Shown in pieces: positions 1-11,332 of a stretch of 64,000 nucleotides of DNA; position 1 is the first letter of the stretch; every line of letters begins with the position of its first letter. The DNA is taken from contig NW_026516245.1 of NCBI RefSeq assembly GCF_025602895.1, forward strand, positions 198,501 to 262,500. The letters run 5' to 3'. A program made the position numbers and the translations under genes. The notes under the pieces are model-generated. The model did no database searches. It was not told the origin of the DNA and was given only the letters and a program-made list of their open reading frames with translations. Source of the stretch: Polychytrium aggregatum. Taxonomy: Eukaryota > Chytridiomycota > Chytridiomycetes > Polychytriales.

Positions 1-1586
1 GACCAGGCCGACGTACTCAGAGTCCCAGCACATGGTGAAAGTACAGGGATCGACCACCTTCTCGACCAGGTTGGTGAAGAGATCGCGCAGGTTGCGCCCC
101 TGCGATAGGTTTTGGCCGATGGTGAGGATGTTTTTGATGATGCTCTTGAACGCCGCCGAGGAGTTGCTTGGGTTCTTGCCGAGCTCGAGAATGTTGCCGA
201 GGCCCATTGCTTCGAGTCTCGTCTTGACGAGCTGACGGTATTCTTCCATGACCTCTTTGTTGTTGAACAACAGATTCTTGATGTAGGTCGAGTCCGACAC
301 CAACGCCGGGTCCAGGTCCTCGAGAGCCGAGGCGGAGGGCAAGGTAAAGTATTGCAGAAACACCGATGCGCAGTACTCAAAGTCCGAGAAGCGCAGATGC
401 GAGAGGCGCTTCTTGGAGGTGTCGAGCCGAAAGTTGTTGATGAAGATGATGTTTCCGTATTGTCTGCGCCAGCGCCGCGGGAGGCAGGATGCACACGCAC
501 GGAAGCGCGGGGGTCGAGAGCAGAGCGTTAGGATCGAGTAGATTTGCCAGACACAGGCCTTGGGTCCTGTTTTGACTCGAGCTTGCCACAAAGCTTGGCT
601 GGGTCGATGCGTATGGCGCTCGGGTGCGTGCCAGTGACTTGGTGATGAATCGCACTGCTGCGTGCGGCCTGCACGGTCAAAGAGCGTCTCTCTTACCTCG
701 CGAGATGCTCAGGGAGCAAAAAATCGGTTTGGATGATGGAGTAGATGTTGCCGTCCGAGTCTTCCACTTTCTTGGTGATGCGCTTGAGGTTGTCAAACAT
801 GCGCCTGCATCCGCCAAGTGGGACCCGACTCTTGAGCGACACCTCCTCGAGCTCCTTTCTCGACCGGGCCGTCATCTTCTTGCCCAGGATTCCTCGCATC
901 ACATTCGGGTCGAATGAGTAGTACGACTCGATCAAGAAATGCTTTGTCTCGGGCGTGAGCTGGAAGATGAGCTGGCCCAAGAGATGCTTGGGCCGGTGCA
1001 GATACGTCTCGAGGAGCTCATAGTTTCGATACTGTATTCGAGGGGAGAAGGGCGTAGGGTTGGCTTTGGGTTTGTCGAGCGTCTGCATCCCCTGCGACAG
1101 CATTGACCGTGCATGTCATGGTCCACCATGCGAGTCGGCGATGCGAATCCCGGGCTCTTCACATCGGCCAGTCGCAGTGATTGGCACGGCGCTGCACACG
1201 ATATCGAGACAGGCGGCAAGCACCGCATTTCTGGGCACTCCAGGGGTGACACTGCCTTTGCTGACCTGGGATATCACAAAGTTGCGAACGATGGCCGGCG
1301 ACATGTCGGGCAGATTGGCGCGCTGGGTGGTGTAGGATGCGGCTTTGTCGACTGCCATGGCGCGGGACGAGATGGATGAATCGCGGAGCGCATCAGCAAA
1401 TGCGTTCGAATCGACGGCAAAAGACCGCCGCAGGTCGCCAGGTGGCTGCCAGGGATCGTTCGTCGATACGTTGGGTGCGAGCGACGAGGTAGCAAATCAG
1501 TCCTCACCATTGAGACCCATCAGCCAGAGATGCCATATCGCCTTGTCGAGGACGACGGTGTTGCCGACAAAGACAGAATATTCCAT
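1..1586 (-). CDS. FIBP: FIBP-like protein (acidic FGF intracellular-binding protein family), 3' end cut by the window
   Basis: Similarity to animal FIBP is visible along the whole length. The N-terminus has VFVGNT...IWHLWLMG, and later segments include LLGQLIFQLTP, SCRR-type GGCRRMFDNLKRI, FLLPEHLAR and LRDLFTNLVEKVVDPC. Four exons fit in phase on the minus strand: 1586-1508, 1351-1266, 1031-697 and 463 to beyond position 1. The second junction gives LN-VDKAASY, which matches the SVTDAVALR region of human FIBP. The last residues seen (WDSEYVGLV) align close to the family C-terminus, so probably only some 10-20 codons are missing. The family has no catalytic motif; in animals it is a cytosolic or nuclear factor linked to FGF1 signalling and leg/limb phenotypes, and its fungal role is unknown. 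The gene shares a 408-bp promoter with ECM29. Family assignment is firm and function is inferred. Confidence 0.85.
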
Positions 1587-1994
1587 TGCGCAGGCGGGTC
1601 TGTTGCGGGATTGTTTGGATCGGGCGTCGGTCGGGAGGGCAAGCAGTCGCAGGACGAGCCGGTGGTCTGTCCTGAGCGATGGGGGATCGACTGGGTTGGG
1701 TTGGGTTTTGGGTTGGGTTGGGCGAGATCGCATCCAAGCCCGACTCTGAAAGCCCGGCTCGGCCAACCAGAACACAGCCTCGGTGTTCCGTGCGGCTGTT
1801 CTGTGCAGTCTGCCGGGACGGATTGCATCGCGCCGGTTCGATCCGCCACGTGTGACGTGGAGCATGGGTCCCTGGCGGCCATCTCCGACCAGGGCCAGCA
1901 GCCCTCCAGCACGTCGCCCTTGGGTCGTCCGTCCTCCAGAGTCCACCCGTTGCCCACACAGCTCTCCATCTGCTCGACAGCGATTCGCCCGTCA
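1587..1994. promoter_or_regulatory. Divergent FIBP / ECM29 promoter region
   Basis: This 408-bp gap separates the two start codons. It holds a GGGTT/TTGGG-rich run at about 1690-1730 and a perfect 6-3-6 inverted repeat, CCACGT-GTG-ACGTGG, at 1846-1860, whose left half contains an E-box CACGTG. No proteasome-type PACE element (GGTGGCAAA) was seen, although ECM29 is a proteasome factor. Transcription start sites cannot be placed from sequence alone. Confidence 0.5.
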
Positions 1995-4900
1995 TGTCCA
2001 ACGAACTCGGTACGTGGAAAGTGCTGCATTCCGATGTGCGTCGGCGGCAATGTCCGCTTGCGCCTCCTCAATTGTACCGCCCCGATTACCGCACATCGAT
2101 GTCATGCGCTGCTGCTGCTGCTCGCTCTCGAATCCACTGCGCTGGCTGACATGCACGTATATCTCACCGATCCGCTCGCAACAACCCGTCTCCAGCCCTG
2201 CTCGAGACAGTCGAGCTCCGTCTCGCCCTTGCCGATACGGACGAAAAATTCGAAAAGAATGTGGCGACCTTCCTGGCCCCCGTCATCCTCAAGCTCGACA
2301 GTCCCAACGAAGCTGTCAGAAACAAAGTCATGTCCATCTGCGTCCACATCAACAAGCGCCTCAAGTCCTCCAGCGGCATCAAGGTGCCCATCGAAGCCGT
2401 CCTGAAGCTCTTCACCGATCCTGCCACCTCGGCGCTCGTCAAGAACTTTTGCCTTGTCTACTTGGAGATGGGCATGCAGCGCTGCAAGATCGAGGCAAGT
2501 GGAGCGAACCCAGGTTGTCGTGGCTGCGAGTGATGATCCGTCAGCTCAGATGAGGATAGTTTCATCGCAGCCTCCAGCCGTATGATCAAGTCGATGAACT
2601 CGATCGCAGGGTCTCACAGTCCATCTGGCGTAGAGTGTCCGTCGCTCGCTGCCAGCAGCGACGGGGATACGACACAGCCTCGCTGTGGACAGGGGATCGA
2701 CGGGGCTGGCTATACAATCCTTCCTTACACATCCAATCCATCACCTACTTTGGCCCCAGGACCTGCAAAGTTACGTCCCCCAGCTGCTCGCCAGGATCGC
2801 GGAGAGACCCCTCAATCAGCAAACGACCTTGTTCCAGATAACGTTGCCGGTGGGTTTCGGGCGACGGCGCTTTCGAAAGTCGTGCAAGCACACATGCACA
2901 GGATAGTAACGGCAGGGAAGCGAAAGCGAGCCCGGGACAGGGATGCTTTGGAGCTGAAGGCTTCCCTACCGATACTCCTGGATGCAGATCCTTGCAAAGT
3001 ACACGATTCCGACCAACGTGAGCGCCAGCGGCAAGATTCTTGAGCCCACGCAGGATCCCCTTGGCTTTCTCCAGAGCCCCAAGGACGCCAAATTCCTCCT
3101 CGATAAGATCCTGCATGTGGTGCTGTACACCGTTCAGCCGAGCACGCCAGCGCCAGGCACTGGAGGGTAAGACTGTTGTGAGGAGGGGAGCCGAGATTGA
3201 CGCATGGCGCGGCATTTCTAGGGAGTAAAGGCTTGTGGGCGGAGCGGTGGAATCACCGATCAGGTGGCCTGTCGCTTTGGCGAGTCGTTACAAGCGGAAA
3301 GTTGACGCTGATACCACCTGTAGTGCCTCCTCCGACGCGCAGGCCAGGGCGCTGCCTGCAGGCTTGTCTCAAAGCGATGTGCAGTTCGTCACATCTGGAG
3401 GCAAGGCAGCCTTTACGAGCGCCCCTACAGAGCTCAAGGTCCTCAAAGTCTCCTTGGTCAAGCTTGTAGCAAACAGCGCTGTGTTTCCCGAGTCCCTGGC
3501 CCTCGAGACTGAAAAGTATCTGATTTATCTTTTGGCCCAAGCGGATGCCAACCACGAGGTCATCTCGGCCGGCGAGGACGCCATGAAGCGCCAAAGCAAG
3601 CCCGACTTTGAAAGCGACCATGTAAGGAGTGTCTGCAATCGAGCATCTCTGGCAGATACGAGCACATCCCAGATGGCTCTGAGAGATGCACTGACGACAC
3701 CTACGCTTTGCAGTTTGTTGCACGTCTCTACGAGCTCTATCTTGGCACACAACAGGCCACAAAAGGTGTGTTTGCGCGAGGTTGAATGCGAAATGGAGCT
3801 GGGCTTGCTTGCTTGCTTGCGAGCAAACCGTTGCATGCCAAGGTGGGCTGAGCCATCCATGTATCCATGTGTCCACAGGCCAGGAGGCAAACGTGCGTGC
3901 GGGTGCGACCGTCCAGGCCAAGCACAAGATTTTGGGCTGCCTGACCAAGTCTGCCAAGGCGACCAACAAGTTTCCCGCCGTCATTCAGGTCATCTTTGAC
4001 AGTCTCTACCGTAGGTCTTTTGTTTGCGGCGGAGGGTACGCTTGGCGGAGCGAGTGCATATCACGCACAACAACACATTACGCACATATCGCATCGTACA
4101 TCGCACATACAGCCCGACATTGACGCTGATTGTCGCCTTATTTGTTCAGACGAAAAGACCACCGCGAGACTCCGCAATGCCGGCATGTCCTTTGTCCAGT
4201 GGGTTGCCAGAATGGTCAGTATCCAGGGATGGCGAGGGAAAGTAGGCATGCGTGTGCATGTGCGCGTGTCTGTGCAAAGTGCAGGCGTATAATCACAGCT
4301 TTGGGGGCTCTGTCGGAGGTATTCATGCCGGTATTTAGTTGGTGCTGACGTTTGCAACCTCTGTCTGTGTCTTGGGGGTGGGGCTCAGGCCACTGACGAG
4401 GTGATCAAGCCCGTCGCTCCAATTGTACTGTCTGGCCTCCTCAAGTTTATTGCTGACCCCGACGAGGGCACCATCGCTGCGAACGAAAACGAGAACCTGC
4501 GTGGATTTGCTTATGAGGCAATCGGACTCATCTCCAAACGAGGTAGTGCACTTGCTGATGCCTTTGGCAGTGGATGCGGTGGGCCATAAACTCCCTTTCG
4601 AATGGCGTTCTAATGCGAGTGCTCTTGCGGACTTCGCAGCTCCCGAGCTGTTCATGGCCGACGCCACGATTCTGTTCAATCTCTTCAAGGCCGTCTCGAC
4701 CGAGCAGCGCAACGTCCGTGTGTCGGTGCAGGAAGCACTTGCGAGCATGATCCCGGCGTATCAGAATGTCGTATCGGACACTGAGAAGAAGCTCGTGCTC
4801 GAAGCACTCTTGCTTGAAAACATGGATAAGGTATAGTTCGAGCACGTTGGTCTCTCTGGCTCGTGTGGGGAGATATACTTGCAGCACTGAACAGGTGCCG

Positions 4901-7900
4901 CCTTGAGCATGCTTGTGCATCTGATATACCAGCGACGGACTAAACTGCGCCTGTTGAACCCGCGATGTGATTGCACCACGTCACTAGCCCGAACACCAGG
5001 CGCGATACGTTGCGGCAAAGTACACGAATGCCCTGTTCCCGTTCTCCTATCCGCTGGCTCGCTACATCTGTCTCCAGCTCTCGAGTGACCCCAAGCTTGA
5101 GGTCCGAGAGGAAGCGCGCAAGGGCTTGCGGTTCCCGGAGCCCCCTGCTGTTGCTGCTGAATCCGATTCCGAGTCATCGACCGCAGCCGAGGTCGTGCGC
5201 GAGTACCGCGCAAAGTTGGTCGATTTTGAGAGCATGTGCAAGCTGCTTCTCGAAAAGTCTCGTAAGAACGCATCCACGGCGTCCAGCGGGATCGGCGGTG
5301 GATCATCGGCCGCCATCAAATATGTGGGCAGTCTCAGCTCCGAGACCTACTCCAACGCGCTGGGGTTCTTGAGAAACATGCTGATTCTCAGCGCGGATCC
5401 GAGAGCCACGCTTCAGGAGTTCACTTCGTCCAGCACCAACAGCTCGATTGTTGTCGAGCGAATCGCAGACTATCGCACCAGACAGCTCTATCGCAGCTTT
5501 ACGAACGACGCTTGGCGCGGTGAGAAAGCCGGGGGTCTGGAAGCGTACCTGGAGCTAATTGAACTGGCGCTCAAGTCCGAGGCCGCAGGTAAGGTGCACG
5601 GTGCGCCATGTGACGAGCTGAGGCCGGAGCTCGGTTGTTTATTAGAGCAGCCGGAGGACATCTGGAGCGGCAGCTATTGATGCCAAGGATGTGGTCCGAC
5701 GAGCGGCACTCCGCATGGGTGCAGACGGGGAGACTTAAATGCAGCAACAGGGGGAATATGCCACCCATGGCTGTGGCCCGGAAGACCCTATGCTGACACT
5801 CGACTGCCACATAGATTCTGCTTTGAAGGCCGTCGCGGCGTTTTGTCTGCAGGAGCTGGTCTCGATGTGTTCGACGTCCCTTACGAAGACACTGGTCCTG
5901 AGCACCGAGTGGCTTGTTGTAAGTTTCGCTGTCGTTGTGCTGCCGGTCACGCATACGCCAGCACAATCTGATTCTTGCCTGCGTTGTCGTGGCACTCTGG
6001 CGACAACAGGGCTATCTTTCGGCTCTGAAGGTCGAGACCAGGACTTCCATGGCGCATGTGCTTGGACTGGTTGCCACGGCTGATCTGGGCAACGCAGATG
6101 CCGAGTCGGAGCGGCGCCGGACCGAGCTCAAGACCTTGATTGAGAGTCTGTGCGATACCATCAAAGATACATCCAAGCAGGTAAGCGACGCTGCCTCCGC
6201 AGCTGACTCGCAGGCTTGGCCATGCTTCCGCCTCTACCTTACACGGACTTTTGCCTCAGGTTACGCTTGAGTCGCGCAGTGGGAGCGTCCTTGCTCTGGG
6301 GTACATCATTGGGCGGCTGCACTATCGCTACCGGGAAGAAACGGCCTCCATATTGCCCGCTGAGCTCTATCAACGTTCAGTGGAGACGATCGCCGATGAG
6401 CTCGAGTACGCGTCGACATCAGCCAACATCCGGATCACCGGGGCTGCCGTGGCCCTTGGCGAAGCAAGCCGATACGGCCCGTTGAGGATTCCTATGCAGC
6501 TTGAGGGCGAGGGCTCTGATGCCAGGGCTGCCATTGCGGCTGGCTCTCCGGCGGTCCAGTCGCCTCTGGTGGCGACCAGTCGCAAGTGGTCGCAGCAAAG
6601 CATTCGAACAAAGTTGATGAATCTGGTCAAGGGAAGCAACGACGCCAAGGTGGGTGGGTCATTTCAAGCCGATGGATACGCTGCACGTGCAGTGCCACCT
6701 ATATGTACCTAGACAAGGACAGCGCTGCCGAGACCGATTAGGCACTGCCGAGCAGCGATTGACGTTAACGCTGTGATTCTATTCAGATCCAGGAGCAATG
6801 TGTCGCAACCCTCGGACACCTGGTTGCCGGCAACCGCGAACACAGCGACGCCGTTCTGTCTTTCTTTTACACGCTGGCCTCGAGCCTGTCCAAGCAAATC
6901 GAAATCCACTTCAACATTGGCGAGGCCATCTGCGCGATAACCTGCGGCTGGGCATCGACCGCGATGAGCGAGTATCTCGATGTTCCGGGAGCCACGCCGA
7001 TCCAGTCGAGCGACGAGCAAAATGCCGAGACATTGCAGGCTGTCTTAAAGCATTGCTTCAAGGAGGTCCAGCCCTCTGCGAGCCAGGCATCCAAGAAAAC
7101 CGTGTGCGTGTGGCTCCTGTGCCTGGTCAAGTTCTGCGGCAAATACCCTCTGGTTAAGGTTGGTTGCGATCGCTCTCTGGGCACTGGCTTCTGCATGTTG
7201 CTGCAGTGTTTGCGTGCTTGACAGGATCGCTCGCCCTTGGCTGACAGACAGGAAATGGTGCCGATTGCAATTGCAGGAAAAGCTCATGCAAATCCATGGC
7301 GCATTTTCATCGCTCCTGGGTGACAGAGATGGTGAGTTTTGTCTGTGCTCGACTGTGTTTGCGGAAAATGCATAGGAAGTGGGACCAACTCGACGAGCCA
7401 AATCATGCCACGGGCTCAGTCCGCGGGGCTCTGGTCTGTGCTCGAGATACGACGCGTACCATCGAGCCTAGCTTGCTGACGCTGCTTGATCAGATTTTGT
7501 CCAGGAAGTGGCCTCCAAGGGCATCGGCCTTGTGTATGAGCTCGGTGACAGCAGCATCAAGAAGGAGCTTGTCTCGACCCTCGTGTCGACTTTCAGCGAG
7601 GGCCGCCGGATCGCACCTGAAAGTGTGACGGCCGACACCCAGCTGTTTGACGATAACACCTTGGGCACGACCCCGGTCGGTGGATCGCTCACAACCTACC
7701 AGTCCATCCTGTCGCTGGCTTCGGACATGAATCAACCCGATTTGGTCTACAAGTTCATGTCCCTTGCGTCCCACAACGCCATCTGGAACTCCCGTCGTGG
7801 CGCCTCGATGGGCTTTGGCATGATCATCTCGTCTGCAGAGGCAGAGCTCAAGCCCTATCTGCCTCAGTTCCTTCCCAAGCTGTATCGCTTCCAGTATGAT

Positions 7901-10900
7901 CCCAACGTCAAGGTCGCCGAGAGTATGAAGTCGATCTGGAGCAGCCTCGTCAAGAATCCCAAGAAGGAGATTGATGAATACTTTGACGTGATCGTTAAGG
8001 ATCTGATTCAAGGACTCGGCGATCGGATGTGGCGAACACGCGAAGCCAGGTAAGCCTGTCACCGGCAGAAGGGAAAAGTTACACCGAGTATCATTGCTGT
8101 CGAGGAGAACAACCTGTGCGTGGCGAACCACTCGACGATGCACTGACGGCCCCGATGTCGCTACTCGCAGCTGCCGTGCCCTCGCCGATGTGCTGGTCGG
8201 ACGAGAGCTCCACCAGCTGGAGCCTTATCTCCAGGAACTTTGGATCATGTGCTTTCGAGCTCTTGACGATATCAAGGAAAGTGTCCGAACGGCCGCGTTC
8301 GCAACCTGCAAGGCTTTGACAAACATAACCCTCAAGTACTGCGACCCCGAGCATGTGTCCCTCAAAGCTGGGGCCAAGATCATGGACACTGTGATTCCGT
8401 TCTTCCTGGTAAGGACTATGGGGTCACGCGCAGCGCTTGCTCGAATCTTGTGGTGCAGCGTGTCGACGAGCACTGACAGCTACGACCACTGCACAGACCA
8501 AAGGCCTTGGATCGATGGCCGAGGATGTGCAAAAGTACTCCCTCAGCACAGTGCTCAAGATCTGCAAGCGAGGCGGGGTGCTACTCAAACCCCACATTTC
8601 TGAGATTGTTGGCGTTCTGCTTGAGAGTCTCAGCACCCTTGAGCCACAGGCCATGAGTAAGTTGCTGCGCTATAGCAGGTGCAAGCGTGTGCGCCCGAGT
8701 TGCCTCATTCAGTGCCGATCGCAAGATCGCTCTGCGACAGAGCCTCCACTATTCGGCTAGATAGAGACTGACTGAGGCGGCGGGCCGCACAGACTATCTC
8801 TCCTTTCACACAGACAAGTACAACATCAGCCAAGAGCAGCTGGATACCACCCGACTGAATGCCGCAAAGATGTCTCCGATGGCAAGTGCAGACCCGCTGT
8901 GAACGGGGCTTGTTACGAGTAGCACGTTTGGGCACTCCTGCTGACAGGAGGGCTTTTGGGTGAATCGAGACTGCTGCTGACCAAAGGCGCACTCGCTCGC
9001 GGGCAATGTCTGCAGATGGATGCCATCGAGGTTTGTCTGGAGCAGATGGATCAGGCAACGATCGATGGGTTTGCCCCCAAGCTCGTTCAGATCGTCCGCA
9101 GAGGAGTCGGGCTTCCCACGAAGGCAGGCAGTGCGCGCATCATCGTCTCGCTCACGATGAAGCATTCGCGCGAGCTCCAGCCCCACGCCGATGCACTGCT
9201 CAAGGCACTCAGTGGCGCCATCCTCGATCGCAGCGCGGCCCTGCGCAAGGCTTATGCTGTGGCATTGGGATACACTTGCCGCATCTGCACGCAGCCCGCG
9301 CTGAGCCGGCTGTTGGACCACCTCCGCAAAATCTACCTGGAGGACGACGACGAGGAGAAGCGATCGGTGGCAGGCATAGCGATTCTCGAAGTCTCGCGCA
9401 CCGCATCTGACGCACTCGCTCCCCTGCGCGGCGAGGTTCTACCGCTGTCGTACTTTGGCTCGCACGATGCCAGCCCGGCCCTCAAGGACATCTGGAAGGA
9501 CATTTGGGCAGAAAACACCGCGGGCACGACCGGGGCGGTCAAACTGTACCAGAAGGAAATGATGGAGCTCTGTGTCGGGCTGCTGCGCGAGAGCCCAAGC
9601 TGGCCCATCAAGAAGCAAGTGGGACTGATGATCTCGTCGATGGTGCGCCAGATCGATGCTGGGTTCTCGTACCAGATGGACGTTGCTGTTCCACTGCTGA
9701 TTGAGGCTCTGTCCGGTCGGACCTGGGATGGCAAGGAAGCCGTTTTGGAGGCGCTGATGGTCGCCAGCACCACATGCAAGGAATGGCTCAACGCCGAAGG
9801 CAAGGCCAGGCTGAGCGAAGTGACCAAGGTCAGTTCCCCCTCCCCGCACAGCGCTGTTGGGAGGAAGGACGAGGATGGGGAACAACAGTGATGGAGATAA
9901 GCTTTTTGGTCGACTCACATTGCTTACTGCGGACGGATGGCCAGGTGATGATCCGCGAGGCCAAGAAGAACAACAAGAGCTATCGCCGACTCAGTGTCGA
10001 GTACCTCGGCAAGTTTGTGGCGGGCCTCGAGCTCAATGTGCTGGATGATGTATACGACCACCTGGTTGGGGTTGCAGCCATGACCGACGCCGACGAAGAC
10101 ATGGATGGCGAGGAACCTCGCGAACGTGCCTTGATTCTGCAAACCCGGGCAAATGCATTCAAGGCTCTGGGCCAGTGTTGGCCCAAGGACGCGCAAACGC
10201 AAGGTGAGAAGCGAACGGGGTGTGCGAGCAGGATGCGGGGATACGGCGAGACGAAGCGAAACGAAGGATGGATGGAAGTAATGTGTGTCCCGATCCGTGT
10301 GCTGGACAAACGTGGACCGACCCGCTCTGCTCGATCGACCAACTTGCTCTGATCCCGCCATGTCTGGACATGTGCAGCCAAGTATTCCAAGGAGCTCGCC
10401 CGGCTGCTGAGCAAGCACGTTGATCAAAACGTGTGGACCGTGCGCCTTGGTGCGCTGGAGGCCCTGCACGACTACCTTGAAGCGGTGTATATCCACAACC
10501 CGCTGATCTTTGACGGCACTGTCGTCGATGCCATTGCCGATGCCCTGGTCGCGTCGTTCCAAGATAGCAAGGTAAGGCGAGGCAAGCCCCTTCTTGTACG
10601 AAAACAATGTCTGGCGGGATACTGATGCTGCTGGACTTGCTCTCTCTTCGGGCCTGGCCTGTGTGTGTGTTGACGAAACCAGTACACTGCCGTACGCGAA
10701 AGTACCGTTGCCGACCTGAAGCTGCTGGTCGAGCGCATCGAGGGTAAGCTCCGGGCGGCTGCGAGATACGGGAGGCGAGATGGGAGATGCCAAGGCGGCG
10801 ATGCGATGACACTAACGTTGGGGCTGTGTGGGCGATACGGATCGCAACGCAGGAACGGATCTGCTCAAGGAGCCGGCGCGAGAGAAGATTCTGTCTGGGA

Positions 10901-10989
10901 TTGCCCAGGTCCTGCAGAGCGAGCCCACAGGCGCAGCTGCCGAGACGCTCAAGGAAGTGCGGTCGACTCTGTCCAAGATGCAGGAATAG
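1995..10989 (+). CDS. ECM29: Proteasome adapter and scaffold protein ECM29
   Basis: This is a very long HEAT-repeat protein matching ECM29 from end to end. The N-terminus (LLETVELRLALADTDEKF, then FLAPVILKL and VMSICVHINKRLKS) aligns with human ECM29, and HNAIWNSRRGASMGFG in the block 7500-8049 is a family hallmark. The protein ends LSKMQE at 10989. ECM29 binds the 26S proteasome, tethers core to cap and takes part in quality control. There are about 25 exons. Clear coding blocks include 1995-2010, 2196-2494, 2760-2849, 2988-3168, about 3320-3620, 4390-4541, 4640-4830, 5004-5588, 6010-6180, 6261-6650, 6787-7158, 7500-8049, 8165-8409, 9015-9829, 9944-10201, 10378-10571 and 10839-10989. Joining exons 1 and 2 gives MSNELALLETVE. 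The intron at 2495-2759 starts with GC. Several other exon ends are approximate. Confidence 0.93.
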
Positions 10990-11332
10990 GAATATGGGTC
11001 CACGCACAACACGGATCGAGGGGGAACGGGATGGCGGCCGGCTGGTTGAGGAGTAATACTGGCCACAGCCCGAGAAGCCACCGCGAACATACAGACTCAA
11101 TACACGCCCATCATGGTTTCGCACAACCTCGGACGGGGGAGGGACGCAGTGTGGGAGTGTGTGCTGTGAGTGCAACTCAGTGAGCGTGTTGTGGGAGGTG
11201 TCCCGTTGGCACGAGAACACGCTGTAAGTATGAATACATCAAGAGCATGTCCCAATTACAGATTTATGAGAAAGAAAGAGGCAAGAGGAAAGATAATCAC
11301 AGAAATGGAACTGATGGCATGCTGAACACGCT
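10990..11332. other. Convergent 3' intergenic region between ECM29 and eEF2
   Basis: This 343-bp stretch carries the 3' ends of two convergent genes. No AATAAA was seen on either strand; on the eEF2 strand there are AT-rich CATAAAT and TGTAAT stretches shortly after the stop codon. No further gene is evident. Confidence 0.6.

Noticed and set aside
1690-1730. TTGGG-rich run that resembles telomeric repeat
   Set aside because: It is short, irregular, lacks the A of TTAGGG, and lies inside a gene-dense promoter.
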